64,000 nucleotides of DNA from Anaerolineae bacterium. Its GTDB lineage: Bacteria; Chloroflexota; Anaerolineae; UBA4142; SHND01. Below the pieces are notes generated by a model. It was not told the DNA's origin, searched no databases, and saw only the letters and a program-made list of their open reading frames with translations. The position numbers and the translations under genes were made by a program. Each line of letters opens with the position of its first letter. The first letter of the stretch is position 1. Positions 35,801-44,173 of this stretch are shown here, piece by piece. Where the stretch lies: contig JAJTXZ010000003.1 of the NCBI GenBank assembly GCA_021463195.1, forward strand, positions 62,001-126,000, given 5' to 3'.

Positions 35801-36891
35801 TACGCGCCCGCTTCGACGTAATTTTTGATGCCCCAAAAAATTGCGCCTTGCGGCGCGGCTTTCCAAACCCAATCATAAATATCAAAATACGCGTGATGCG
35901 TTGGATTGCCAAAAAAATCGGGCATGAAAAAAGTAAAGATTTGGCGCGACGGCAGCGCCCAGCCCGCCACGTCCGCGTACGAGGCGGATCCTTCGCGGAA
36001 ATTCAAACGCACCAGTTCATACAAGGGCAAAATTTGAATCGCCGCCAGCGCGAAACTCAACGCCACAATGCCGCACATCAGCGCGCCCGCGCGCGCGATG
36101 CCGCGCCAATTCACCTGCCGCGCGCGCGGCGAAACGTTCAGTCCCACAATACGCCACGCGGCATAGAACGCGGTGACCAGCAAAATATAATACGAGATTT
36201 CTACATGGCCCGCGAGAAATTGCAGCCCAATCAGAATGCTCGCGCTCAACGCAAAGAATAATTCGCGCGCAAAACTCCAGTCTCCAAGCCGCAGTCTCTT
36301 TTCTTCCTCGCGCAGCGCCAGTTCCACAAAAGCCAAAATCGCGGGCAGCCATGCCGCCGCGCTCACCACCATTGGAAAGACGACGCTGACGACCATGAAT
36401 CCGCTGAACGCGAAAATAATTCCGCTGATCGTCGCGGCGAATGGGCGCAAGCCCAACACGCGCGCGAGCAGATACATGGCGCACGCGGCAAGCCAATAAT
36501 GCAGCGCGGCGAACACCGCGTACGCTTGGGTTAACGGCAAAAGCAAAAAGACGATGCCCAAGGGATAGAGCGCCGCGTTTTGACCCGCCGCGAGAAAGGG
36601 CTGCCCCGCGAAAATGTACGGATTCCAGAGCGGCAGCTCGCCCGCGCGCAGCGATTCGTTAATGAAATTTTTCCACGCGTAATTTTCGAGAATGAGGTCG
36701 TCGAGCAGTGGATTGTGGATTTGGGTCACGCCGTTTTGCGCGGCGAACGCGCTCCAAGGGGGAAAACGATATAAATTGTCGAACGGGATCAAGGTCTGCG
36801 CGCCAAACAGCGCGGGCGCGAAAAATAAAAGCGTCAGCGCCAGAAAAAAAAGAATCGCCGCCGCGTCGGAATGTTTTGAATGCGCTTTCAT
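32851..36891 (-). CDS. Giant membrane protein: YfhO-like glycosyltransferase fused to a Wzx-like flippase
   Basis: This is a 1346-residue polytopic protein. Residues ~1-850 match YfhO-type GT-C proteins: an N-terminal TM, a conserved loop (LIPFDNLYRFPPWS and LWNPYIFAGQPF), many hydrophobic helices, then a large extracytoplasmic beta domain ending in TDTFFPGWLAQIDG and a last TM. From ~855 a second module of ~490 residues with about 12 helices begins (NSLVPMGASFVIQLINFAVAL), as in polysaccharide flippases of the MATE/MVF superfamily. The reading frame is continuous. The ATG overlaps the upstream glycosyltransferase stop (ATGA). Glycosylation coupled to lipid-linked sugar export is the inference. 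Two 8-base G/C homopolymers lie in the coding sequence. Confidence 0.85.
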   Translation of the reverse strand: MKAHSKHSDAAAILFFLALTLLFFAPALFGAQTLIPFDNLYRFPPWSAFAAQNGVTQIHNPLLDDLILENYAWKNFINESLRAGELPLWNPYIFAGQPFLAAGQNAALYPLGIVFLLLPLTQAYAVFAALHYWLAACAMYLLARVLGLRPFAATISGIIFAFSGFMVVSVVFPMVVSAAAWLPAILAFVELALREEEKRLRLGDWSFARELFFALSASILIGLQFLAGHVEISYYILLVTAFYAAWRIVGLNVSPRARQVNWRGIARAGALMCGIVALSFALAAIQILPLYELVRLNFREGSASYADVAGWALPSRQIFTFFMPDFFGNPTHHAYFDIYDWVWKAAPQGAIFWGIKNYVEAGAYIGILALALAGVGLGNTVAAKRRAKFFFAVLALLALLFMFGTPLYALLFYGLPGWSQLHTAFRWIFPWTLSMAFLAGLGAQTLADGISRRALGLLGGALGAAGALVLLFVASSLAWREPFLRFADAFVSASDLAKPVFETGQAFWSYQARNLALLGAFGLLSGIVLLLARANFKLRGVAVWKPLALAILGADLFIAGMGFYPRADIRLAAFTPPSLQFLQQDQTLFRIASYDEPGQKVLNANSAMPFDLQDIRGYDSIIAKQYVEYMRALAPQDELLYNRIAAFYNYAPLSSPLLDLLGVKYIVTTRPVPNPGYALVYDNEIKIYENKNVLPRAFFVNQARVFAERDTLLRELPQLDPTREVWLEESPPSAAVPSGGGGGENAPPSFEKYTGSEVILNTRLAAPAYLVLTDTFFPGWLAQIDGQDTPLYRANGNFRAVVVPAGEHTVRFKYSPVSFRVGSVLSLLAVIAVALAFVALVWQRFVLSANADESQARTVAKNSLVPMGASFVIQLINFAVALVVLRVLGPENNGRYAFAVTVWFFLSAITEFGLGILATREVARDRSKANVYLTNSIALRMALTLASIILLAGIIGFYAYMGDLDAATIMTLLLLWVSLFPSHVAGALSGMFYAFEKFEYPTAVEISTALVSVALQSAVLLAGWGIVGLAGVSILTNLFTLGVMWYLVRRLLFKPHFRLDRKLARWMFFEAYPLMMNNLLSNLFFKIDVFLLLPLTGATILGYYNAAYKFVNALNFIPSKFTLAMFPMLSRLSTGSTETMQRALVVSVKLLLWIALPITVATMFIAEPLILIFAGIAYIPDSAIALRWLIWFLPFSFINSVVHYVLIALNEQRFLTRAFLIGLVFNIIANLIAIPALSYRGAALVTVLSELALLAPFYYALRKHMPPLPILDILWRPAVAAFAMGLALYFLVPQNIIGALIAASLVYGATLLFSGALGPDEWLIVDKMLPKRLTSLAMKITRGKMN

Positions 36892-37652
36892 TTGGTGGCG
36901 GGGAATTGTTGTGTGACGTACGCGGAGCGATTTCGCATTCGTCCATAGCGCGAACGAATTTCCCATACGCGCGATGCGGCTTCCCATTTGACGCGCATGG
37001 ACATTTTGGATTGACCGATGCGGCGGTCTTCAAAATAAATCGGATATTCTAAAATTCGCAAGCCGTGTTGTTCGGACAAATACGCCATCTCGACTTGGAA
37101 AATATAGCCGTTGGAACGCACTTGCGCGAGATTGATTTTTTCCAATGCCGCGCGCCGCCACAATTTAAAACCGGCGGTGGCATCATGCACTTGCAAACCT
37201 AAAATCAAACGCACGTAAACGCTGTTTGCCCACCAACTCAACAGATAGCGTCCAAAACTCCAGCGTTCATCCAATTTGCCGCCGCGCACATAACGCGAGC
37301 CGACGATCACATCATATTGTTCGCTCTGCGCGAGAAATGGCGCGAGATAATTTGGCGAATGCGAAAAATCGGCGTCCATTTGCGCGACGTATTCGGCGCC
37401 GTTTTGCAACGCCAGCAAAAAACCTTGAATGTACGCGGTGCCTAAACCCGATTTAGCGGGCCGATGCAGCACGCGAAAGCGCGGCGCCAAGGCGCGGCTC
37501 ATTTCATCCGCCAGCGCGCCGGTCCCGTCAGGCGAATCGTCATCTACAATCAAAATATCCAAATCTGGAATTGGCAGCGCGAGCAGCGCTGCGGTGATGG
37601 CGCGTAAATTGGCGGCTTCATTATAAGTGGGTATCACCACCGTCAGTTTCAT
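36888..37652 (-). CDS. Polyprenyl-phosphate mannosyl/glucosyltransferase (DPM1-type GT2)
   Basis: This 254-residue GT-A enzyme probably transfers a hexose from a nucleotide sugar to polyprenyl phosphate on the cytosolic face. Motifs are VVIPTYNEAANL at the start, VDDDSPDGT, MDADFSHSP (metal site) and VGSRYVRGG, with GFKLWRR and SNGYIFQVEMAY further on, all diagnostic of DPM1/Ppm1-type transferases. It has no membrane-anchoring C-terminal helices. ATG 37652 gives the usual MKLTVVIPTYNE start. Its stop overlaps the start of the YfhO-flippase gene by ATGA, so it would make the lipid-linked donor that its partner flips or uses. Confidence 0.92.
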   Translation of the reverse strand: MKLTVVIPTYNEAANLRAITAALLALPIPDLDILIVDDDSPDGTGALADEMSRALAPRFRVLHRPAKSGLGTAYIQGFLLALQNGAEYVAQMDADFSHSPNYLAPFLAQSEQYDVIVGSRYVRGGKLDERWSFGRYLLSWWANSVYVRLILGLQVHDATAGFKLWRRAALEKINLAQVRSNGYIFQVEMAYLSEQHGLRILEYPIYFEDRRIGQSKMSMRVKWEAASRVWEIRSRYGRMRNRSAYVTQQFPATK

Positions 37653-37766
37653 CGGCAAGGATTATAATCGTAGAGACTTTTTCAAACAAGCCGCGCGCGT
37701 GGCGCGAGCGCGTGTTTGATTTTTTGATTCGCCCAAAAACGTGACGCGCACTCATCAAACGAAATC

Positions 37767-37860
37767 CTGGTAATTGCTCGGGTTTCCAGACCCTAAAGGT
37801 TTTCGAAAACCTTTAGGGTCTGGAAATCCGCTGCGTTTTCGAGATGTAGGTAATCACCAG
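37767..37860. repeat. Dispersed palindromic repeat, copy 3 (complete unit)
   Basis: A perfect 38-bp palindrome (37786-37823, centre TTCGAA) lies within a 94-bp unit whose ends CTGGTAATT (37767) and AATCACCAG (37860) are themselves inverted. The right flank ATCCGCTGCGTTTTCGAGATGT is shared with copies 1 and 2. It lies in the spacer before hsdR. Confidence 0.8.
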
Positions 37861-37940
37861 AACGAAATCGCGTTGACGCGCCTTATCGCGCATGTTAAAA
37901 TCGGCGCAACGAGATTTTTTTGTTGAGAGACTCTTTTGCC

Positions 37941-40286
37941 ATGTCCGAAGCCGACACCTGTCGCGATTATGTCATTCCAAAACTATACGCGGCGGGTTGG
38001 AAAGATAAAATCCGCGAACAAGTGACCTTTACCGACGGGCGCATTATCCTCACGCCTGACGGTGGACACACGCGCAAACAAGGCAAGCGCGCCGATTACA
38101 TTTTGCGCTATCGCCGCGATTTTCCGATTGCGATTGTTGAAGCCAAAGCCGAATACAAATTGCCCAGTGACGGATTGCAGCAAGCGATGGATTATGCCGA
38201 GACGTTGGGTTTGCAATTCGCGTATGCGACCAATGGCAAAGCAATCGTCGAACACGATTACCTCACGGGCAAGCAGACCCAGTTAGAGGGCTTTCCATCG
38301 CCTGTCGAATTGTGGGAACGCTTGAACGCGCAGCAAAAAATCGCGGACGCGGATGTTGACGCCGCGCTGTTTCCGTTTCATCGGCAAATCGGCGGCAAGG
38401 AACCGCGCTACTATCAAGAGATTGCGATCAACCGCGCGGTGCAAGCGGTGATTCAAAACAAGAAACGCATTTTGCTTACGATGGCGACAGGCACAGGCAA
38501 AACGTTTGTCGCGTTTCAAATCGTTTGGCGTTTGTGGCAAGCGCGCCGCAAGACAAAAATTCTGTATCTCGCCGACCGCAATGTGTTGGTGGATCAGGCA
38601 AAAGACCGCGACTTTGCGCCCATCGGCGACGCGGCGATTAAATTGCAGGGCAAAGCATACAAAAGCCGTGAAGTGTATTTCGCGATTTATCAAGCGATTG
38701 CTGACCGCGAAAATTTTGCAGGTTTGTATCAACAGTACCCGCGCGATTTCTTTGATTTGATTATCGTTGACGAATGTCATCGCGGCAGCGCAGACGCCGA
38801 AAGCAGTTGGCGCAAGATTCTGGATTATTTCGAAACCGCGACCCAAATCGGCATGACCGCGACCCCCAAGCGCGACGCGAACGCTGACACCTACAATTAT
38901 TTCGGCGACCCGCTTTACACTTACGCGCTCAAGACCGGCATTGACGATGGTTTTCTCGCGCCGTATCGCGTGCAGCGCGTCGTGCCAAACGTGGACGCGA
39001 TAGGTTGGCGACCCTCGCCCCAAGAACGCGACCGCTATGGAAAATTGATTCCCGATGGCGTGTATGGCTCGAAAGAATTTGAACGCATCGTTTCCATGTT
39101 CGCGCGCACGCAAGCCGTTGCCAATCATCTGACCCAATTTCTCCGCAACACGAATCGGATGGACAAGACGATTGTGTTTTGCGTTGACCAAGAACATGCT
39201 GAAGATATGCGCCTCGCGCTCGCGCAGGCGAATGTTGACCTTGTACAGAAATATCCGCACTATGTCGCGCGCGTCGTTTCGGATGAAGGCGACATTGGAC
39301 GCGGGCATCTGGATAATTTCCAAGACCCCGAACGCGCGGCGCCGGTCATTCTCACAACGTCAATGATGTTGACGACGGGTGTTGACGCGCCGACGTGCAA
39401 AAATATCGTCTTGTTCAAACCGATTGCTTCAATGGTGGAATTCAAGCAAATCATTGGACGGGGGACGCGCGTACTCGAAGAACGCGGCAAGGCGTGGTTC
39501 AACATCATTGATTATACCGGCGCTACCGCGCTCTTTGCCGACAAGGAGTTTGATGGCGAACCCGCGCTGCCCACGCGCAAGGAAACGATTGACACAAATG
39601 GAAACATTCTTGAGCAAGAGGACGAAACATCAACAAACGCGCAAGGCGAAAACGCGCAAGGCGAAATTTACGAGCCGCCTATTTTGTCGCCCGATGAAGG
39701 CGCACACGAACCGCGCAAATACTATGTGGACGGCGTGAACGTTTGGATTTCGGTCGAGCAAGTGATGGAACTCGACCCTGATGGTCACATTCTCAAAACG
39801 GTTTCCTACGAACAATATGTGCGCGACCAAATTCGCCGCTTGATGCCAACCGCCGACCACTTGCGAATCGTGTGGAGTGAGGAAAAGCAGCGCGATGAAA
39901 TTACGCGCGAACTCGCCCAGCGCGGGATTGACCTCGACAAGTTGGCGAAAATTTTGAACCGCGCCGACGCCGACGCGTTGGATTTGCTTTTGAACGTCGC
40001 GTACAACGCGCCCATCCTCTCGCGCCGCGAACGCGCGCAGAAATTGAAATCGTCGCGCCCGAACTTTTGGAACGAGTATCAACCGCAAGCGCGCCAAGTG
40101 CTTGAAATTTTGTTGGACAAGTACGCCGACTATGGCATTAGCCAACTCGCGCAATTTGGCCAAGTGCTGCAAGTGCCGCCGTTATCGGAAGAAGGAACGG
40201 TGCTCGAAATTGCCGCGCGGTTTGGCGATGCTGCAAAAATGAAACAAGCAGTCGAAAAAATGGAAACGTTGCTTTATGCAGATTAG
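37941..40286 (+). CDS. hsdR: Type I restriction endonuclease subunit R (HsdR)
   Basis: HsdR is the translocase/nuclease subunit that cuts unmodified DNA far from the recognition site. It has 781 residues. The N-terminal nuclease domain has ADYILRYRRDFPIAIVEAKAEY (Asp and Glu-x-Lys, ~residues 52-75). The SF2 helicase follows: Walker A MATGTGKT, DEAH-type VDECHRGSA, GMTATPKRD, VFCVDQEHAEDM and the motif VI region IIGRGTRV. The C-terminal helical domain contacts HsdM. ATG 37941 is used; a TTG 21 bases upstream is in frame but adds no family sequence. The DUF262 gene begins nine bases after its stop. Confidence 0.93.
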   Translation: MSEADTCRDYVIPKLYAAGWKDKIREQVTFTDGRIILTPDGGHTRKQGKRADYILRYRRDFPIAIVEAKAEYKLPSDGLQQAMDYAETLGLQFAYATNGKAIVEHDYLTGKQTQLEGFPSPVELWERLNAQQKIADADVDAALFPFHRQIGGKEPRYYQEIAINRAVQAVIQNKKRILLTMATGTGKTFVAFQIVWRLWQARRKTKILYLADRNVLVDQAKDRDFAPIGDAAIKLQGKAYKSREVYFAIYQAIADRENFAGLYQQYPRDFFDLIIVDECHRGSADAESSWRKILDYFETATQIGMTATPKRDANADTYNYFGDPLYTYALKTGIDDGFLAPYRVQRVVPNVDAIGWRPSPQERDRYGKLIPDGVYGSKEFERIVSMFARTQAVANHLTQFLRNTNRMDKTIVFCVDQEHAEDMRLALAQANVDLVQKYPHYVARVVSDEGDIGRGHLDNFQDPERAAPVILTTSMMLTTGVDAPTCKNIVLFKPIASMVEFKQIIGRGTRVLEERGKAWFNIIDYTGATALFADKEFDGEPALPTRKETIDTNGNILEQEDETSTNAQGENAQGEIYEPPILSPDEGAHEPRKYYVDGVNVWISVEQVMELDPDGHILKTVSYEQYVRDQIRRLMPTADHLRIVWSEEKQRDEITRELAQRGIDLDKLAKILNRADADALDLLLNVAYNAPILSRRERAQKLKSSRPNFWNEYQPQARQVLEILLDKYADYGISQLAQFGQVLQVPPLSEEGTVLEIAARFGDAAKMKQAVEKMETLLYAD

Positions 40287-40295
40287 GAGAATCAA

Positions 40296-41990
40296 ATGAA
40301 ACATTCCTATCCAACTTCTGAACCTCTCAAATTCATGCTCCAAATGATTCACAACCGCGAAATGGCGCTGCCCGACTTTCAACGAAGTTTTGTCTGGGAC
40401 CCATTTGCGACGGATGAACTTGTCGAATCTATTATCAGTAATTTTCCCGCTGGTTCTTTGCTGCGAATCAAGAATGGCTATCAGTTGTTATTTCAGCCGC
40501 GCGCGATTGAAGGCGCGCCTGAGCTTGATAAACACACAAAACCATCGTATTTAATTCTGGATGGGCAGCAGCGCCTCACTTCACTATACCAAGCGTTTTA
40601 CGGGCGCGGCGAACATCGCTATTACCTGAACTTGGGTGGCTTGGAACGCAACGAAGATTTGGAGGACTGCGCTTTCTACTTGCGCGCGCGCGAGGGCGAA
40701 ACAAAATACGGAACACTTGAACAGCAAGCGAAAGATTTGGTCTTTCCGCTTGGGAGCGTTTTTGGCGATGGTGGCTTTAGTAAATGGACAACCCAAGTTT
40801 TGAAAGAACGCGCTCAAGACATGAACGAGATGATTGATTTGCAGGCGCGTCTCGCAAAACTGCACGAGCAGTGGATTCGCCCGATTGAGGAATACGAGTT
40901 TCCGATGGTTACGCTTAGCGAGGATACCACCGCGCCTGCCGTGTGTACGATTTTTGAGACGTTGAACCGCACGGGCGTTAAATTGAGCGTCTTTGAATTG
41001 TTGACTGCACGATTTTGGGCGCAAGATTTGAATTTACGCAAGGAATGGGATGATGCGCGAAGCGAATTTGACATTATCGAGGATTTTGAGATTGACCCAT
41101 ATTATGTTTTGCAAATTATTGGATTGCTCGAACCCGGCACGGACAAAAAAGGCGACAAGCGCGCGCCATCCATCAAGCGCAGTGATATTCTCGATATGGA
41201 TGTTGCACAAGCGCGTGCAGGGTGGAACGCGGCGATTGAGGGATTGGTAGATGTTTTGCACATTTTGCGCGATGAATGTGGCGTTCTAATTCCTACATTG
41301 ATTCCGTACAATACGATGATTATTCCAATGGCAGCCGTTTGGTTTTATCAGCGTGATGTCAAAGGCGCGCAAGCGGGGGCAAATCGAATCAAACTATTGC
41401 GTTGGTTTTGGTGTACCACATTTGGACAACAGTACGAGAACGCGGCAAACAGCCAAGCCGCCAAAGATTTCGCGGAATTGAATCGCTGGATGGAAGGCGG
41501 GGCGCCGCCCGATTCTGTTGCGGAATTCAAGATAGATAATTTGCAACTCCGCAGCGTTCGCCCACAACAACGCGCGATTTATCGCGGCACGATGGCATTG
41601 ATTCTGCAAAATGGCGCGCTCGACTTTCAGAATCGCGGCAAAATCACCGCACAGTTAATCAATGGCAAGAATCCCACTGACGACCATCACATTTTTCCGC
41701 GCGCCTATTTGAATGAACAAGGCGTACAGCCAATGCTACGCGATTGTATTCTGAATCGAACCTACATTGACCGCTTGACCAATCGCCGCTTGAAGCGACG
41801 CGCGCCATCCGATTATTTTGGCGAGTTGCGCGAAAAACACGGAAAAAAAGAAACGGATGAATTGTTCAAATCGCATTTGATTCCAGCGGGAGAAAATTCG
41901 CCCGTCCTGCATGACGACTTTGAAAAGTTTTTACATCTCCGCGAAAAGGCGCTACTGGATGTGATTGCGAACAAAACGGGAGCGAACTAA
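40296..41990 (+). CDS. DUF262/DUF1524 GmrSD-like nuclease between hsdR and hsdM
   Basis: This 564-residue protein has the layout of GmrSD-type modification-dependent restriction enzymes. An N-terminal DUF262 domain (ALPDFQRSFVWDP, then LILDGQQRLTSLYQAFYG) is the ParB/Srx-like nucleotide-binding fold. A long helical middle leads to a C-terminal DUF1524 HNH-type nuclease with DDHHIFPRAYL and NRTYIDRLTNRRL. It starts nine bases after hsdR and ends four bases before hsdM, so it is an integral operon member. Family members cut glucosylated or otherwise modified phage DNA, or block phage by nicking; a role as accessory defence enzyme inside a type I locus is the inference. Confidence 0.85.
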   Translation: MKHSYPTSEPLKFMLQMIHNREMALPDFQRSFVWDPFATDELVESIISNFPAGSLLRIKNGYQLLFQPRAIEGAPELDKHTKPSYLILDGQQRLTSLYQAFYGRGEHRYYLNLGGLERNEDLEDCAFYLRAREGETKYGTLEQQAKDLVFPLGSVFGDGGFSKWTTQVLKERAQDMNEMIDLQARLAKLHEQWIRPIEEYEFPMVTLSEDTTAPAVCTIFETLNRTGVKLSVFELLTARFWAQDLNLRKEWDDARSEFDIIEDFEIDPYYVLQIIGLLEPGTDKKGDKRAPSIKRSDILDMDVAQARAGWNAAIEGLVDVLHILRDECGVLIPTLIPYNTMIIPMAAVWFYQRDVKGAQAGANRIKLLRWFWCTTFGQQYENAANSQAAKDFAELNRWMEGGAPPDSVAEFKIDNLQLRSVRPQQRAIYRGTMALILQNGALDFQNRGKITAQLINGKNPTDDHHIFPRAYLNEQGVQPMLRDCILNRTYIDRLTNRRLKRRAPSDYFGELREKHGKKETDELFKSHLIPAGENSPVLHDDFEKFLHLREKALLDVIANKTGAN

Positions 41991-41994
41991 CGAG

Positions 41995-43776
41995 ATGCCC
42001 CGAACCAAAACTGTACGCACCGCCAAGAAAAATCTACAACCCAAACTCGCCGCGCCGAACGGTACGCCAACCAACGGCGCGACGAGCAAGCAGCAGCTCT
42101 CCTCCGTCATCAAATCCGCGCGCGACATTATGCGTAAAGACGCGGGCTTGAACGGCGACCTCGACCGCCTGCCGCAACTCTCTTGGATTTTGTTTCTCAA
42201 ATCGTATGACGACCTCGAACTGCGCCGCGAGACCGAAGCGATTTTGAACGGCGCGATATACAAATCTGTAATTCCCGTTGGCTATCGCTGGCGCGATTGG
42301 GCAGCCGATGAAAACAAAGGACGCACGGGCGACGAGCTCTTGAATTTCGCAAATAACGACATCTTGCCGAAATTGCGCTCGCTCGACGCTTCGCCCGAGC
42401 AGCTCGTCATCAAACAACTCTTTGCCGAAACGCACAATCGGATGCTTTCGGGTTTTCTCTTGCGCGATATTGTGAACCTTGTCGCCAAAATCAATTTCAA
42501 TTCCAGCGACGACATTCACACCTTGAGCCACTTGTACGAATCCATGCTCAAAGAAATGCGCGACGCGGCGGGCGATTCGGGCGAATTTTATACGCCGCGT
42601 CCCGTCGTGCGTTTCATGGTCGAACGCGTCGCGCCGCAGTTGGGCGAACGCGTCCTCGACCCCGCGTGCGGCACGGGCGGCTTTCTCGTCGAGACGTACA
42701 ACTATTTGGCGGCACAGCAAAAAACCGCAGAGGACCGCGAGACATTGCAAGCGCGTTCGATTTTTGGCGTCGAGAAAAAACCGATGCCGTTTCTGTTGGG
42801 CATGATGAATCTGTTGCTGCACGGCATCGAACGCCCGAATGTGCGCCGCGACAATGCGTTGAAAAATCCCTTGCGCGAAATTGGCGACGCGGAACGTTAC
42901 GCGGTCATTGTCACCAATCCCCCGTTCGGCGGCGAAGAAGAAAAAGGCATCCAAGAAAATTTTCCGAGCAGCACGCGCACCGCCGAAACCGCGATGCTCT
43001 TTATGCAATTCATCATGCGCTCGCTCAAGCAAGGCGGACGCGGCGCAGTCGTTGTGCCGAACGGCACACTTTTTGGCGACGGCGTGACCGCGCGCGTCAA
43101 AGAACAACTGCTCACCGAATTTAATTTGCACACCATCGTTCGCTTGCCCAACGGCGTCTTTGCGCCGTACACCTCCATTCCGACAAATCTGCTTTTTTTC
43201 GACAAAACCGAACCGACGCGCGAAATTTGGTATTACGAATTGCCCTTGCCCGCAGGCAAAAAGAATTACACCAAGACGCAGCCGCTTCAATTCGAGGAAT
43301 TTGCCGCGTGCGCGGAATGGTGGAACGCGCGCGCAGAAAACGAACGCGCGTGGAAAATAGATTTTCGCGCGGCATACGACAAGGCGCGCGCCGACGCCAA
43401 ACCGTTTTGGGACGCGGCGCAGCGAGCGGAAACCAACGCGCGCGCGTTGGCGCGACGCGCCAAAGAGCTTGACGACGCGCTGCAGGAATTGAAAAAAGGG
43501 AACGGCGCGGAACAAACCAAACGCGTCAAGTTGAACGCGCAGCGCGATGCTTTGCGCGCGCAAGAAAACGCGCAGTGGACAAGCGCCAAAGAGGAACAGC
43601 AAAAAGGCGACGCCATCTATTGGGCGATATTCAATCTCGATTTGAAAAATCCGAACCGCGCCGACGATTACGAACACATGCCGCCCGAACAACTCGCGGC
43701 GGATATTTTGGTCAAGGAAAAACGGATTGTGGAGCTGATGGGGGAGATTCAGAAGGTGTTGGAATCGGCTAGCTAG
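41995..43776 (+). CDS. hsdM: Type I restriction-modification methyltransferase subunit (HsdM)
   Basis: HsdM is the N6-adenine methyltransferase subunit, with 593 residues. An N-terminal helical domain (~40-160) is followed by DSGEFYTPRPVVRFMVERVAP, SAM-binding motif I LDPACGTGGF and catalytic motif IV NPPF (in VTNPPFGGEEE). A ~95-residue coiled, Ala/Arg-rich insertion lies near the C-terminus (about 465-555). The end ADDYEHMPPEQLAADIL is repeated in the truncated copy downstream. The start ATG 41995 follows the previous stop by four bases. It works with HsdS for target recognition, but hsdS is displaced ~1.6 kb downstream by toxin-antitoxin genes. Confidence 0.94.
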   Translation: MPRTKTVRTAKKNLQPKLAAPNGTPTNGATSKQQLSSVIKSARDIMRKDAGLNGDLDRLPQLSWILFLKSYDDLELRRETEAILNGAIYKSVIPVGYRWRDWAADENKGRTGDELLNFANNDILPKLRSLDASPEQLVIKQLFAETHNRMLSGFLLRDIVNLVAKINFNSSDDIHTLSHLYESMLKEMRDAAGDSGEFYTPRPVVRFMVERVAPQLGERVLDPACGTGGFLVETYNYLAAQQKTAEDRETLQARSIFGVEKKPMPFLLGMMNLLLHGIERPNVRRDNALKNPLREIGDAERYAVIVTNPPFGGEEEKGIQENFPSSTRTAETAMLFMQFIMRSLKQGGRGAVVVPNGTLFGDGVTARVKEQLLTEFNLHTIVRLPNGVFAPYTSIPTNLLFFDKTEPTREIWYYELPLPAGKKNYTKTQPLQFEEFAACAEWWNARAENERAWKIDFRAAYDKARADAKPFWDAAQRAETNARALARRAKELDDALQELKKGNGAEQTKRVKLNAQRDALRAQENAQWTSAKEEQQKGDAIYWAIFNLDLKNPNRADDYEHMPPEQLAADILVKEKRIVELMGEIQKVLESAS

Positions 43777-43866
43777 TCCACTTGCAAGAGGGATTCAATT
43801 TCTTGGAGGATAGAGGACAATTCTGGAGCTGCGGAAGAAATCACGGCCGAAATATTCTTCAATCAA
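43773..43866 (-). pseudogene. Broken start of a gene downstream of the small antitoxin-like gene
   Basis: A TTG at 43866-43864 overlaps the stop of the preceding - strand gene by a few bases and reads MIEEYF before the frame fails. If one G of the GG pair in TTCGGCC is removed, the frame continues as AVISSAAPELSSILQEIESL and reaches a stop at 43773, which lies in the last codons of hsdM. So a ~30-residue N-terminus of the expected partner gene seems to be frameshifted and cut off by the hsdM junction. This is a reconstruction, not a certain gene. Confidence 0.35.
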
Positions 43867-44149
43867 GCTGCGCCTCCTTCAAGGCGCGATATTCTTCTTC
43901 CAGTTCGTGCAACGCTTGGGCTTCCATCCACCAATCCAGAAATTCGAGCGATTCTTGAAGGTCTTGGCCATCAAAGCGGCGTTCAAATTCTGCGGTGGTC
44001 ATGGCGTGTATAGTTTCAAATACAGCAAGCTGCTCATGCGTCCGCTTGATTCCCAATTCGAGCAGTTTCAATTTGCCGCGAATGGCGGATTCAACTAACG
44101 GCTTGAGCGAAATCGGCGCGTTCGATTTGATTACGATTTCTTGAATCAT
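43859..44149 (-). CDS. Small antitoxin-like protein (TA-associated family)
   Basis: This 96-residue, mostly helical protein has MTTAEFERRFDGQDLQESLEFLDWWMEA in the second half, a pattern I associate with antitoxins or regulators paired with small toxins (DUF6516/TumE-like loci). The assignment is tentative. ATG 44149 is chosen (MIQEIVIKSNAPISL); the frame continues upstream only because it runs antisense to the hsdM remnant. Its partner gene downstream is truncated and frameshifted at the hsdM end, so the module appears inactive. It sits between hsdM and its remnant. Confidence 0.55.
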   Translation of the reverse strand: MIQEIVIKSNAPISLKPLVESAIRGKLKLLELGIKRTHEQLAVFETIHAMTTAEFERRFDGQDLQESLEFLDWWMEAQALHELEEEYRALKEAQLD

Positions 44150-44173
44150 CTTTTTTGCTCCCTCCTGTTCAAC

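Noticed and set aside
42034-43692. Long open frame (~550 codons) on the strand opposite hsdM
   Set aside because: Composition is a mirror of the GC-rich hsdM codons, it has no family motif or SD, and hsdM on the other strand is certain.
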